DNA from: Guadua angustifolia
Taxonomy: Eukaryota; Streptophyta; Magnoliopsida; Poales; Poaceae
Length of the DNA stretch: 64,000 nt
Assembly (NCBI GenBank): GCA_036346375.1
Contig: CM070512.1
Coordinates: 40,284,466-40,348,465, forward strand
Direction of reading: 5' to 3'
This document shows positions 22,535 through 34,962 of the stretch, piece by piece. Both the position numbers and the translations under genes were made by a program. The stretch's first letter is position 1. Each line of letters opens with the position of its first letter. Under the pieces are notes generated by a model. It ran no database searches, was not told the origin of the DNA, and saw nothing but the letters and a program-made list of their open reading frames with translations.

Positions 22535-22650
22535 AGCGAAGATTGCAAAGACCACTTTGGCACTCATCGATGATGACCTTTGCAATGTGCAAAAGGACAT
22601 GTGCCGATTCATTAAATCGTGAAGTCATCCATGAGAGAGGTATTTTCTTT
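22535..22650 (+). pseudogene. CACTA C-terminal exon
   Basis: After a TTATCGCAG acceptor-like site the frame reads KIAKTTLALIDDDLCNVQKD and CRFIKS, matching the C-terminal end of grass CACTA Ulp1-type proteins (DDDLCNVQxDICRFI). A fragment with CGYYV-like coding lies in another phase near 22385-22440. The whole 3' coding part is decayed. Confidence 0.6.
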
Positions 22651-23039
22651 TACCGGGAGGTGAAGTGGCGAACATGCTATACTTTGTAATTGGGAGACGA
22701 GGATAGAGCGGCCGTGAACACTAATGTATATATAATAACCTTGTGTATATATTTTTTTGAAAGACAACAGGTCAGATATTATATTAGATAGAGAATATCA
22801 GAGGAGTACATGGCGAGGATATCAAGACTGGAGAGTTTTACAAGGAGAATATCATAGGAGTATATATAACCTTGTATATTATACATAATGCAATTATGAT
22901 TTATATGTGCTTGATTGTATATATAACCATGTCATTGTTATGTATGGATTTGTACTGAACAGTGATGTGATTGATAGAATGTATGCATTTATTAATATTA
23001 TAATATAATTAACATAACATTATTAAAAAAAGATTCTCT

Positions 23040-23398
23040 AGATCTGTACAAGCGGACGGCTTAAGCCCGGGCCTGTGAAAATGCTTATTTATGCAGGCGG
23101 GTGCTTAAGCCACCCGACTGCACAAATACCACTTATCCAGGCGGGCAGCTTAAGAAACCGCCTGTACAAATAAGCATTTGTCCAGGCGGGTTCTTAAGCC
23201 GTCGCTTCAGATAAATGCATTTGCAAAGCGAACGGCTTAAGAACCCGCCGACAAATGCTTATTTGTACGGTTTCTTTGTTGCCTCACTTCATAAATGCAT
23301 TTTACAAAGCGGTTCTTAGAAACGCCAGGCAAATATAGCGATTTCCACGTAACTTCGCCATGGTAGGTGCAAAACGCCGAGAAGATGGGTTACCACCC
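23040..23398 (+). repeat. CACTA subterminal repeats
   Basis: Short direct and inverted units built on AGGCGGG-(T/C)-CTTAAG and CTTAAG-(A/C)-CCGCC, with TACAAATAAGCATTTG and its inverse, recur about every 40-60 bp. Such subterminal arrays are transposase-binding regions in CACTA elements. Confidence 0.8.
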
Positions 23399-23426
23399 GC
23401 TTGTACAAATATTTTCTGTAGTAGTG
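23399..23426 (+). repeat. CACTA 3' terminal inverted repeat
   Basis: CTGTAGTAGTG ends at 23426; the reverse complement begins CACTACTACAG. The next bases, CCA, would be the 3-bp target duplication, but the partner side is missing. Confidence 0.8.
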
Positions 23427-25571
23427 CCAGGCACACTTGCCCTTGCCACTTGCTCCAATATAAATTATAACCACCCCAGTTAATTACCAAGCACCACGTG
23501 CCATCAACAATTCAATATCGTTGCGTGACATCCATCGCCACAACAACTCAATCTCATCGTGTGACCACACATGACACACAAATTCATAACATTGTTTCAT
23601 ATTCCATTAGTCAAGATTATTTATCAATGATTCAAACACATGTGATGACGTGGCATGGCTAAGCAATCTAATTCGGTCTAACCATCCCATGTTGATTTTA
23701 TTATTGATCAACTATAGTAAACCAATCTAGGGTGATAATAGATCATGGCATACAATCGACAAGGTAGGGTGTAATTCAAAGGGTATGATACCTAAATCCC
23801 AATTTAGTTTGAAATCATTTATACACTTGAAATAATATGCAATAAGGTAAATCAAAATAGCAACTTTGCAAATATGGGTTCAACATGATCAAAGCACAAC
23901 TTGCCTTAGGAAAGCCCTTATTCCCTCTCTGGACCTTGGTCTTGAGTTGACGAATTTTCCTCGGATGCGTCGCACAATTTATCGTCTACGCGAAACGAAA
24001 GAGAATGCCAAATAAATACCAAAATAGAGAAAAACAAACTCTAAAAATCCAATAAAATTAACCACTAGATAGATCTCAATTTTACAAATTTTTAGAAATT
24101 TGAATCACCTCAATCGGAGTTCGTATGAGGGAGAACGAGCTCTCGGAAAATTCAAATTCCTGAAAATTCATAAAATTGGAAAATCAATATTTAACCGAAT
24201 TATTTTTGTAAAAGAAAATCCGATTATTGTGTCAGCGTGACGTCAGCGCTAATCCAGACCAACCGAGTCTCGACATCGTGTCGCATGGCAATGCGTTAAA
24301 GTGACCGCACCGGCTGATGTCACGGTGACGTCAGCCGCCACGCGTCGGCGCTGGATTGGTTCGGCTCACGACGCGATCTGGTTCGCTCACACGGATCCAA
24401 CGGCTACCGATCAATCTTCTACGTGGCGCAATCTAAACCGTTCACCCACGATCAGACGGCGAGGGATACCTGAGGCGTTTTACTGCTCATCGAGCGACGT
24501 GGCTTGATCGAAAATGCTCAATGAAGATCCGATGGCTGAGACGCTTTGATCTTGCTGATGGTGACGCGGCGGTGAACTCCCACCGGACTCAGAGACGAAG
24601 ACTCGGGCGCGGCGCAACGGCGATGCCCTGGAGACCTTCGAAGCGTTGTACCGATGCAGAGCGATGTGACGAGTCTGGATCTGGCCTCAGGTGCGGCGAT
24701 CGACGGCTTGACGATGGCGCAAGGCGGCAAGAACCGAGGTGGCGCGGGTGCGAACTTCGGCGAGGTCGTGTGAGCTCCCCGGTGGACTTCGGCCGACGAC
24801 GCTTCAGGAAAAAGATGCGGTGGGCTGCGGTGATTCTCGGAAGGGGCGCCTGAGCCTTAAATACGCCACAAACAACGCGTACGGGCGCTGGAATCCGTAT
24901 CGGCGGTGGCGGCGGCGGATTCCGAGTTCGGCACGGACACGACAACCATTGGCAGTCCGATCGGCGATCAAGGGCGGACGAGGACTCCTGGCGTGGCACG
25001 ATCCGAGCCGATCGACGCATCCAACGGCCGGAATCCCATAGGGTTTTGATTCGGCCCGACAGATGGCAATCGCACGATCTTGATCCGACGGCTGACAAGG
25101 GCTAGGGTTTCGAAGCGGCGTGGCTTGATGAAGAACCTTGGATCTTCATCCAACGGCTGGCATTAATCCCTCCGGAAAAACAGGCCGGCTGGGCCGAATA
25201 ATACATGGCTGAGTGAGCACTGTAATGGGCTTTGGCCTATTACTGTTCTGAACGAATTTTCGGGTTTTACTTTTAAAAAAATTAAGGAAATTACTTTGAT
25301 TTATTTGAGGTAATAAAAATACCAATAAAAATCCCATAAAAATCTCAAAAATACTGAGGCATTCTGGACTCAAATAAAATATTTTTGGAAAAACTTTATT
25401 TTAACTTTATCTATTTATAATTAGTTTTTGGTAAAAAGGTTAATATACTTAATTTAAAATAATTCAAATAAACTCTGGAAAATTCCAATAAGTCCAGAAA
25501 ATTCACAAATCACACAAATAGCAATAAAACACTATTTAGCTAAGTTAAAAGGCAAAATTTGGGATGTTACA
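23427..25571 (-). mobile_element. Tekay-like LTR, minus strand, 3' part replaced by CACTA
   Basis: The right edge GGGATGTTACA is the inverted LTR start TGTAACATCCC. The segment matches 4298-5811 (same strand) and, inverted, 7130-8130. A TATA-like GTATTTAAGG lies at 24856-24865 on the minus strand. The LTR directly abuts a decayed Tekay-like integrase (plus strand) at 25572, so it inserted into that older element in opposite orientation. The left part beyond 23427 has been lost to the CACTA insertion and later deletion. Confidence 0.8.
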
Positions 25572-27000
25572 TTATGTAGTTGCTCTTAATATCCAACCCA
25601 CTCTTAAAAGTCAGATCAAAACCGCACATTCTGATGAGGGAAGTCAAGGAATCCGAGTTCACTGCAGATTCTGATGGAGTGATTTTTCGAGGAACTCACA
25701 TTTATGTGCCAAGTGATTCTGAAATCAAGAAATTGATTTTATCTGAAGCACATGGGTCACCATTATCCATTCATCCTGGGAGTACAAAGATGTATCAGGA
25801 TCTTAAAAGGGAATATTGGTGGCCTGGTATGAGGAAGGATATCGCTGAGTACATTGCTAGATGCGATATATGCCAGCGAGTTAAACCTGAACATCAACAT
25901 CTAGCTAGACTTCTTCAATCATTGCGGATTCCAGAATGGAAGTGGGAGGACATCAGTATGGATTTCATTACTAGTCTACCCCGTACTCATAAAGGGAATG
26001 ATTATATTTGGGTAATCGTTGATCGATGAACAAAGGTAGCACATTTCATTCCTGTCAGAACTACTCATTCTGGGGATAAACTAGCTGAACTTTATATCAA
26101 CAATATTGTGTGCTTGCACGGAGTGCCAAAAACAATTGTATCGGATCGTGACTCACAATTCACTTCTCATTTTTGGGAAAAGTTTCATAGTCTACTAGGA
26201 ACCAAATTGAATTTCAGTACTGCCTACCATCCTTAGTCTGATGGGCAAATTGAAAGGACAAATTAGATCCTAGAAGACATATTGAGAGCATGTGTACTAT
26301 CTTATAGCACCAACTGGGAAAATGTTTGGCGTTTGTGGAATTCTCGTATAATAACAGTTTTTAGTCAAGCTTGCAAATGTCACCATTTGAAGCTCTTTAT
26401 GGAAGGAAATGTAGAACACCCTTGTTTTGGTCAGAAGTCGGTGAAAGGTAATTCTTTGGCTCAGACCTTATTCAAGAAGTCCAAGAGCATGCAGATTTAA
26501 TCAGAAGCTGACTAAGAGAAGCACAGTCTCGTCAGAAAAGTTATGCCGACAATCGTCGATGTGACCTAAGCTTCGAAGTTGATGATTATGTTTATCTCAA
26601 GGTCTCACCACTTCGTGGTATTCACCATTTCCAGATTCGCGGTAAATTGGCGCCACGATATATCAGACCATATCATATCCTTGAGAAAATGGGAGAAAAG
26701 GCATATAAATTGGAGTTGCCACCCCAGCTATCCAGTGTTCATAATGTTTTTCGTGTGTCACAATTAAAGAAATGTCTTCGTCTTCCTACTGAGCTCACCT
26801 AGTTAGAAGAAATTGATCTACAACCTAACTTAACTTATCAGGAGCATCCAATCAAAATCCTTGAAGAAGTTGAATGCCACACTCGTAACAAGTCCCTAAA
26901 ATGATAAAGATGCAATGGAGTAATCATTCTAAAGAAGAAGTGACTTGGGAGCGAGAAGATCAACTCAAGGAAGAATTTCCTAATTTCTTTTAGAAGTAGT
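25572..27000 (+). pseudogene. Tekay-like chromovirus integrase, decayed
   Basis: The first frame (25580-26029) carries the zinc-binding region (AHGSPLSIHPGSTKMYQDLK, WWPGM, CDICQRVKPEH) and the core start DISMDFITSLP. It stops at TGA, 26027-26029, in VIVDR-stop-TKVAHF. Reading on, HGVPKTIVSDRDSQF, FSTAYHP, ALYGRKC, then KSYADNRR, GKLAPRY, VFRVSQLKKC and a degraded TWERED tail are found in changing frames with several stops (for instance TAG after HP and after RTN). The order matches Tekay/RIRE3-type integrases. The front of pol is cut off by the minus-strand LTR at 25571. Confidence 0.85.
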
Positions 27001-27044
27001 TTCCTTTACACCCGCCAAATCTCGGGGTCGAGATTTCAGCGTAA

Positions 27045-30000
27045 AAATTTTAGAACACTAAAAATGTGGTATTTAAATTTGAGTGTGAATATTTTTGGAT
27101 TTTCTGAATGTTGTTTATTTTATTTGGATTTCCTTGGTTTTTTGTGTTAGGAGAAAAATCAAATAAAAGAGCAAAAGGTAAAAAGATAAAAAGTAAAAAT
27201 TTGGAAAACAAAATTGCCATGAGAATCCTAAGCATGCAAGTAAATCATTTTAGCCAGCAAATAAAATTTTATGCATGGAGAAATGAAGAGATAAATAAAA
27301 AGAGTAACTTTTAACTAAAAATAATGCATTTTCAGAATTTATAAAGTATTTTTGAACCTTATATAGAGCTATAAAAATTATCATGATAACCTCAATAGAA
27401 TTTCTACCTCTAGTAAAAATATCATAAATTAATAATGTGATTTCAGACTTTCCCAAATTCAAAAACAAAAACTCTAAAAATTTGGAAATTGCTATGTTAG
27501 AATTTTTATAAAATAATGGTGCAATTTTTTAACTTGAAAATTTTGTAGTAGTATGCCTAGCTCAAATATAAATGTAGTAAAAAGTTTCAAAAACATTTGA
27601 CTTCATTTTCTAACCAAAGTAAAAATAAATTCAGAGACAAGATTTTGGATATGTCACTGTTGTTAGAATATTAATAATTTTTTGGTAAGTTTTTTTAACC
27701 CCAAATTTTTACCAACCATCAAAGGGTCTGAAGACCCCATTCAAAAAGTTTGAAAAAATTTTACCAAGATCTGTTAGCATAATAAAATCAAAGACTGGAC
27801 CATTTGGACCAGATTCGCTTCCTTGTTTTCGTTTCCGTTTCCTGGGCGTGACGAAAAACCAATTCAACAGCTGTCCGATGGGTCCTGGCCTCGCTCGTTA
27901 GGCTCATCTTCTCTGCTGTTCGTCCGACCGAAGCAAGGAGCTTCTCGATTCAGCGCACTTGACCGAGCTCGTCCAATTGAGTTGCCTCACCGAATCGTTG
28001 CATCATCAGTGCCAACCCCACCTCACCTTGGCCATGTTCATCCTCGTTCTTCCCGTGCCATACCGCCTCATTTATGGCCTACGCCACATTGCCATTCCCT
28101 GTACCGAGAGAGGTTGATCGCTGGCACGCGTCTAGACTCTGGCAAAATCGCTTTGGCCGGCTATAAATACCAGTATCGCATCACAATTGGGCTCCCTCTT
28201 TCTTCCCTTAGCCATTCATTGAGCCAACTCGCAGTTGCCCCTCGTTCTTCGCCATTGCCACTGAGGAGCCAAAAGGGGAAAACTTGGGAAAAGCCGAATC
28301 GGTATAGAATCTTTAAGGGGGTTTCATCTAAGAGCATCGCAATGCAATCTAGTGTGCTAAACAAGCTCTAATTCCACCTTTTCTCGCTTGTAGCTCATCC
28401 ATTCCACCGCCCTTCTTCCTCCGCTCTCGCACGTGGGCAACCCTCGCTAGTTCTTCTCCGACTTCGTTTACATGTAAAATGAAAACCCTTAGGTTCACTG
28501 ATGCTTACCTCGTGCCTGCTCGGGGAAGAGATGGCCGGCGGTGAGCTCACGTGTGATCGGCAATGGCGCCACCACACATCCGCGGTGGCGACCACCTTCC
28601 CGGCCACCTCAGATCGAATGGGTACCGTCCCTATGTGCGTCTCGTCGTGCTGGTGCTGAGGGTGTTACCTATTTTGCCACGGCGGAGCTAGTTCGCCAGT
28701 GGTGAGCCAAAAAAACTAAGGCACTCTGGTTCGTGTCGTTGTTGGGTGGGCTCCGATTATCTGTCGCTCACATACCCTTGCGCTCTCTGGCGAGCGGGCC
28801 CTGACTGTCAGCCCCCGTAGCCTTCTCTACCGCCTGTGCTCGTAGTCACCAACAGACCGGTCCCGCCTGTTAGCTAAATGCGCCAAATATGCAATAGACA
28901 CGCAGGCCTAGATTGTCAGCAGCTTAGGCTGATTCAAAGAGAGCCACAATGTGCGCAAGGAAACCCGCCTTCCAAGCAGTGAAGGCGCAATTTGATTTTC
29001 AATCCATTTTTCTAACCGGAGCCAATTCACATTGCTATAACTTTTGAACTAAAACTCAAAATTTGATTAAATAAATTTTTAAAATCATCTAAAATCTGAT
29101 AGATTCTGAGTATGCAAAAGATTCATGGTGTGATTTTTAATAATAAGAATACTTGAATAGGGTTTTAATGCACTAAGAAAATAATCATTTTAACTTTGAG
29201 AAAAATAAAGAAAGATGAATTTGTTGAAAATCCTCATTCTAAGAGGAGCCCAAATATGTAAAAATATTTTTGTTTCAAGTTAAGTTACTTCATTTGCTAA
29301 ATAGATGTTTATATAATGTGATAAGTGTATGGCTTAAATGAAATACTTTAAAGGAATTGAAATATTCCATAGTTATGAACAGTAGAAATGCAGTGCTGGG
29401 CATATTCAGTAAAGGATGTATAAAGTTTATTAAAATTTGCTAGCAATCATAATGTGATAAGGAATAGAGGTAGTGTAAGTCTGATTGTGCGCAAGTGGTT
29501 ATAGTCATGCATATTGTTACATTTATGCTCGCACATATATATACATGTCCATATATATATATGCAAGCAATGAGAAAGATTAGCTATCAAGGAACTAGAA
29601 ATTTAATTAAATATTGCTTTGAATCTGAATCCTAATTAAAGGAAAGAATCTGCTTTGTGCCTGTAACGATTAAATCATTATAATCTTAAATAATTTTTGC
29701 ATCGTGAATTCGAAAATAAAAATAAAATAATACATAATTTTAGCTTCTTGAATTCGTAAAATAAACTAATAAATTCACAAAAAATAACCCATGTTCTCTG
29801 TGAAGAGTCTTGTTCATTCTTGCTACCTATTTTCTTTTTGCCGTTTTTATTTGCTAATTTCTATTTATTCCCTGTTGTGCGACGTGTAGATGTTGACATT
29901 CCTGACGAAGGAGAAGATCTTGTCGCAGACCCAGACTTCGATCCAGACAACGAGGAGTAAGGCACGCAACTCCTTGACCATGTTGAACCCAATACTTCAC

Positions 30001-31530
30001 CTACTATATGTTGTTTTTGTCAACATATTATGCATGCGTGTAATTTTCCGTCAAATGGCTAATTTGGGTAGAGATAATAGCTATCCTTGTATAATGTGGA
30101 TTATTTTAATCTGTATGGATATGTGAACCTTGTAACCTTAGTATGGTTTAGACATAATTAATTTCATTTTGGGTATAACCGTTAGTTTATAATAATTGCT
30201 TAGCCATGCTTAAATTAGAACAGTTAATTTCCAAAACTGTTTAAATGAATGACTGTCATTTGGAAAAAGGTTGATGGTAATTTGATAAAAACCGAAAATA
30301 AACTATGATTTTGACGCGGGTGATTATTGGCAATAGCCGGATGTGCAAAAAGAATTACTCATAGTGTAGGGTGGAGTATCGCCCGTGTCGGATTAAGGAC
30401 CGAGCAATAGGACGCTATTGATTGCAACCACGAGGCCTAGTATGGGACAACCTTAGCCTATTAAGTTATTTAGATATGGCTTTGCACTCTGGAAGGCGTG
30501 AGCTAGCACAGGCATTCCGGCCAGGTCTGCTTGTAGGGGTTTCTACCTGCCAATACAACGGTGTACGCCTTGCCATGAACAGACATTGTGTGTTGGGTGT
30601 GTTGAAAGTGGATCCACGACTTGGGTTAGTGTTTCTGTCTCTATGGTGAGGATTAACGTCCCGGGCTGGTTCGATGTCATATCTAGGTATTGTAATGGCT
30701 ACGTATGATCTCCTTACCGGCACACCTAAGGAAGTATGTCGTATGACCTCACAAAAAGATTGATCATTCCTTGTGGGTAAAGCTGTACACCTCTGCAGAG
30801 TGTAAAATCTAATCGATTAGCCACGCCTACGGTCATGGGCACTTGGTGAAGTCATCCCAATGTTAGAATTTAATATTTTATGAAAATGGGCTTCGATTTG
30901 AAACTGTTTTGGCAACTAACATTTTATGTCAAAGGATCGACACTTATGGGATTTGCAGTCAAGTAGGCTGATCATGGGTTGAAAATACTTTCGTATGATT
31001 ACAATATTCCTTAGGAATTTTATAAATTCCGATTTGCAATCTATTGTAATCATATATTCATGTTTCTTTATGCAACTGCAAAATAACCTAGAGCCTTTCA
31101 TTGTTCAAGCCAGCATATATATTTATATATATTTGTTAATCACTATAAGTCTTGCTGAGTACCAATGTACTCAAACTTGCTATCTACATTGACTAAGAAG
31201 ATGAAGCTTTCAACATACCAGACGACTAGTATTTCTAAGCAGGCCACAGGGATTTTGACGATGATTTCTTCTAGGGTTGGCCTAGTCAGATGCCTGCGGG
31301 TTGGTTGGGCATACTACGTGGCTTTTGGATGTTTCTTTTGGCTCTTTCTGCTATAATACTTTACTATGCTTAAGCTCTGTATAATTGTATCTCGTTACAG
31401 GCTATTTATATATCCTATTTTGGTTGTGATATCGATGTTGTAAACATGTGAGTACTAGCACTTGATCTTGGGACAAGTACGGAAATCACATGGAGATTCC
31501 TATTCTTTGAGCGTGGTCTCACATGAGGTG
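27045..31530 (+). mobile_element. 3' LTR of the Tekay-like element, about 4.5 kb
   Basis: It follows the integrase tail and a TCTCGGGGTCGAGA stretch. A TATA box (CTATAAATAC, 28161) lies about 1.1 kb in. Near 29890-29945 a GACGAAGGAGAAGATCTTGT segment resembles the acidic motif found in Tekay-like LTRs, near 29980 is a GACCATGTTGAACCC block shared with the other Tekay LTRs here, and GCTGAGTACCAATGTACTC (31154) is the 3'-proximal motif. Edges are approximate and smaller insertions may be present. Confidence 0.6.
28161..28170 (+). promoter_or_regulatory. LTR TATA box
   Basis: CTATAAATAC in the upstream third of the Tekay-like LTR, followed by a C/T-rich leader. Confidence 0.55.
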
Positions 31531-31664
31531 CTGATCTGATGACATTAGCCTCGAGGCGGTGGAGAGGAGATGGAGGCAAGGGAGGAGCATCGTCTTAGCC
31601 TCCGCCTTCGGCTTCTCCGTGTCACGCGAATCAAAAATCTCTCGAGCGTTGTCTCCCTGTAAGA

Positions 31665-32700
31665 TCGAGGATGCCGACTAGATGGGGGTGAATAGACAGC
31701 TTCAAAAATTTTTTTGACAATTAGTTAAAATTTCACCTAAGTATCCTTATGTCAAAACCTAAATGATAATAGATGCGGAAGTGATAAATTATGGTTTTAA
31801 CAATTAAGCCCTAAATCAACTAGGCTCACTAAATGCACTAACTAATTATGTTTCTAACAAAAATTACAATCCTAAAGACAAGCAAGCCATTTAATTCTAA
31901 GAATGTTAATTACAACAATGTAAATAAGGAATTGGACACTTACACATGGAGGCACAATACTTTTTACCGTGGTGTTCGGAAACTTATTGGTCTCTCCTAA
32001 TCCATGTTATCAACCCGGTCTCCCATCTAAACACCGAGACCGGTAAAAAATTGGGAACACATCTTTAGCCCTAACTAGTTATTCCTTTGCCTCTAGCATA
32101 TCCACTTGAAGCTTTTATGATTTCCATCAACAACCCGGTCTCCTATCCAAACACCGAGACCGGTAAAAAACTAGGAACACATCCTTAGCCCTAACTAGTT
32201 ATACCTTTACCTCTAGTATATCCACTTGGAGTTTTTATGATTTCCATAATCTTCTCTCTAGGCTGAATCCTTTTTTCTTGTTCATCAATACATGATGAAC
32301 CTTCTCTAGCTTCACTTCACATCGGAATTCATCCTTAAAGCTCATCAACATATGATGACTTTTTCTTCCCGATTCTTTTATTTTCTTGGACTCAACCTAC
32401 TTCATAACTCATAGAAAATTGTTAATCCAACAAATACGGTTGTCTCAATCATAAATTGCACCCCATTAACACATATATTTATTAATATGATCATGAATAT
32501 TATATCCAAAAAATGTATCAAGATATGATAACACTAAAACCAAATTAATAGAGCTTGAACTTTCACTCCCTCGAAAGAACTCATGTGAGAGAAGGGTTTT
32601 TGGGTTTGGGGCTCTAATAAAGTGCTTATTAGCGGGTGTAATCAGGTATTTAAAGTATGGGTCATCGCCCTGCATGCCATGCAGTAACAATGGGTCAGTG
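31665..32700 (-). mobile_element. Probable copia (SIRE-like) LTR fragment, minus strand
   Basis: CTAGATGGGGGTGAATAGAC at 31679 parallels CTAGAGGGGGGGTGAATAGG at 56282, where it is inside the 5' LTR of a minus-strand copia element. Further right, ACCGTGGTGTTCGGA parallels the CCCGTGGTTCGGA at 56455. The order and spacing agree, so this is probably an LTR of a related copia family. No coding part adjoins it. Confidence 0.45.
32011..32250 (-). repeat. Tandem duplication, 119-bp unit, two copies
   Basis: CAACCCGGTCTCC(C/T)AT(C)TAAACACCGAGACC begins at 32011 and again at about 32130; the units stay similar to ATGATTTCCAT at each end. It lies inside the probable copia LTR fragment. Confidence 0.8.
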
Positions 32701-33005
32701 TAGCACTCCAAACATGTAGTTAAATTTTCGAAACTTTGATTGTTAATAAATTTTAAATATTTAAATTGGATAGATGAGAATTATATACATAGATTTATCT
32801 TGGATATTTTTTAAATATTATAATTTTATTGAGTTTTATAAATATATTATAATAGAAATTAATTATCAATGTTGCATTTTAAAGACCAGATCAATGTCCA
32901 AAACGATAATTATTTATGACCGGAGCATTTTATTATCTTTTGAGGATGACACGTCCAAATTTTGTAGAGGCCAGCCCAATATTTCAGAGAAGAGCTAATG
33001 CCATT
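32701..33005. other. AT-rich stretch, no gene seen
   Basis: It begins with TGTAGCACTCCAAAC, which resembles a degraded LTR start, but there is too little to assign. Confidence 0.3.
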
Positions 33006-33008
33006 CCT

Positions 33009-33400
33009 TCAAATCAACCACATGAAAATTTTGACATTGAGAGGAGTTTTGGCTTTCCAAAGCAAGCATTCTATGAGCATTATCAGGAATTTTGACTGAT
33101 TTTTCAGGGCCCATCTAGGTTTGTCAGGGGACCTGATAAGCCAACCCTTGCGATGGTGTGTGTCTTGAAACTGCCTCAAATGTTTCATTCTATTTCCGCC
33201 ATCTTTTAAAAGGGAAGACCCCATTTTTCACAACAACTTGAAAAAGGAAGAATTTCTTGCTCATTACAAGTGTCATCACCTATGTTTACAATTCTACCCT
33301 TTAGGTAAATATTTTTAACATTGAAAATGTCAGCCCAACGAGGAGAATCCTCCTGTTTGTGAGTTATTTGATAAATGCTTCTAATATTCCTCAAATACTT
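33009..33400 (-). pseudogene. LINE (L1-type) reverse-transcriptase C-terminal fragment
   Basis: Read on the minus strand, 33394-33206 gives THKQEDSPRWADIFNVKNIY and KGRIVNIGD, and 33224-33009 gives ECLLWKAKTPLNVKIFMWL. These are the blocks after the reverse transcriptase in plant LINEs, the last being the start of the zf-RVT domain (LWKAKxPxKVKIFxW). The two pieces are in different frames, and both the upstream RT and downstream tail are absent. A 5'- and 3'-truncated remnant. Confidence 0.7.
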
Positions 33401-34420
33401 TCTTCTACCAATTTATTGCCACCACCCATCTCCATATTCAAGTTTCCACCACCATTTTACAAAGCAAACTCACATTTGCATGCCTGTCTGACGCACAAGA
33501 TTCATATTTGAAGAGTGAACCGAATAGACTCCAGATTGTTAGGCGCTTAAAGATGGAGCACTGTCTGCGCGCCAGCTCCACAAGGACTACTCAATGACCA
33601 CATAGACCTTTAGCTACAAGCACAGTCATCACCAGATCACCATCAACGGTTACATTCGCCCCTGACGGACCCACCAAATCCTTAATCACGAGGCTACAGC
33701 CAAAATCAGGCAATGCCAAGAAAAATATATAAATAAAATCCATCAGAAATCACACATTCAGTGAGTTGGCAACACGAATGAAGTCACCAGCTTGTAAAAC
33801 AGATTCACAGAAGCTGGCAGGCTTACAATTCCATTGAGTCCTTCAACTCTGACATTTTTCACAAAAGAACAGGTAAGTTAGAAACAAGTAAAGATGCAAG
33901 TATTCCTAACGATCAATGGTCCTTCAGATTTTAGAGTTGTAGTGCAAAACCATGATCTTGGTGCGACCATCTGTTTTGATAAGACCATTTTCAATGCCAT
34001 ATCAGTATAAGACAGGTCCTAAATTGAGCCTGACAAAGTACATGTAGTGGTATAAAACACCACAGTTCTTTGCACAAGCACAGGTCACATGTCAATACTT
34101 AAGAGACGCAGCAAACATCAAAATATTGCCCAAATTCAGGGCAAAATTATTTTATTCATATCTGAACTTATTACATTTGGACTGTATATCAATAACTTGC
34201 TGCTAGACAGGGGGCTTCACCACACACACAGAGGAGTGCATTGACCCAGGTTTCTCGTAGGAAACTGCAGACTTCAACTTAAGAAGACACCAATGCTTAA
34301 GAATCTAAGTCAGCCAAGATTAATTTTACAGAACAGCCAGCACAGTCTCCAAACCTAAGGCAGCTCACGTAATTTTTCCTTGCATCACTCGTTCAATTCT
34401 ATTCCTTTCACTGCTACAAA
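33401..34420. other. Intergenic stretch 3' of the NAC gene, no gene seen
   Basis: No convincing open frame, repeat or RNA gene was seen here. Confidence 0.5.
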
Positions 34421-34450
34421 CGGGGTAGTAAATGGGCATTTTGTATTTTG

Positions 34451-34530
34451 CAGCAAGTGCATTTTACGCTCCATCTTGTGCTTTTTTTTTTTTTTTTGCA
34501 GCGAGTGCGTTTTACGCTCCATCTCGCGCA
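34451..34530. repeat. Short duplication around a poly-T run
   Basis: GCAGCAAGTGCATTTTACGC and GCAGCGAGTGCGTTTTACGC, each continuing with TCCATCT(T/C)G(T/C)GC, flank a run of about 17 T. Confidence 0.7.
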
Positions 34531-34962
34531 AATACTGCAGTAATTAGTTCTTTGCTCAATGATCTGCTTTACTTTACTTTATTCAAAATGCCCTTTTATT
34601 TACTTAAACCCTTTCGTTTAGGACCAGTTCAAGGAATATAGTCAACTTTGTTTTAGACATTCCTTAAGTGCGTTCGCTGATAGACTCTGCTAACACTCTA
34701 GTAAAATTACTAATGGCTGACAGAGATTCTGATAGCACTAGAAATCTTCATAAGTAAGTGCAGACAGAACCTAGAGACACAAAAGGTAAACGACTCTTGC
34801 ATGGCAGAAAAACAAAGGAGCTAGCAGCAAATACATACTAACCGACTGGTACTACTGAAGTAGCAATCTCTAGAATTTTGATGAAGCAGCCTCTTCAATC
34901 CTGATGCTCTTGTTGGTTGGACAACTTGAAACTAGGCAGAAACTTGTAGATAGACACATGGA

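Larger units (their letters stand above)
18660..23426 (+). mobile_element. CACTA (En/Spm) transposon, decayed, 5' end missing
   Basis: The right end is a CACTA terminus: ATTTTCTGTAGTAGTG, reverse complement CACTACTACAGAAAAT, ending at 23426. Left of it lie subterminal repeats and several coding fragments typical of grass CACTA elements, all on the plus strand: a Transposase_24-like segment, a proline-rich repeat and Ulp1-protease-region fragments. I find no TNP2-type DDE transposase and no left terminal repeat, so the 5' end is deleted or rearranged; the left limit near 18660 is set only by the end of the ndhD fragment. It abuts a Tekay-like LTR at 23427. Confidence 0.8.

Noticed and set aside
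27823..28371. 182-codon frame
   Set aside because: Located in the Tekay-like LTR around its TATA box; no domain.
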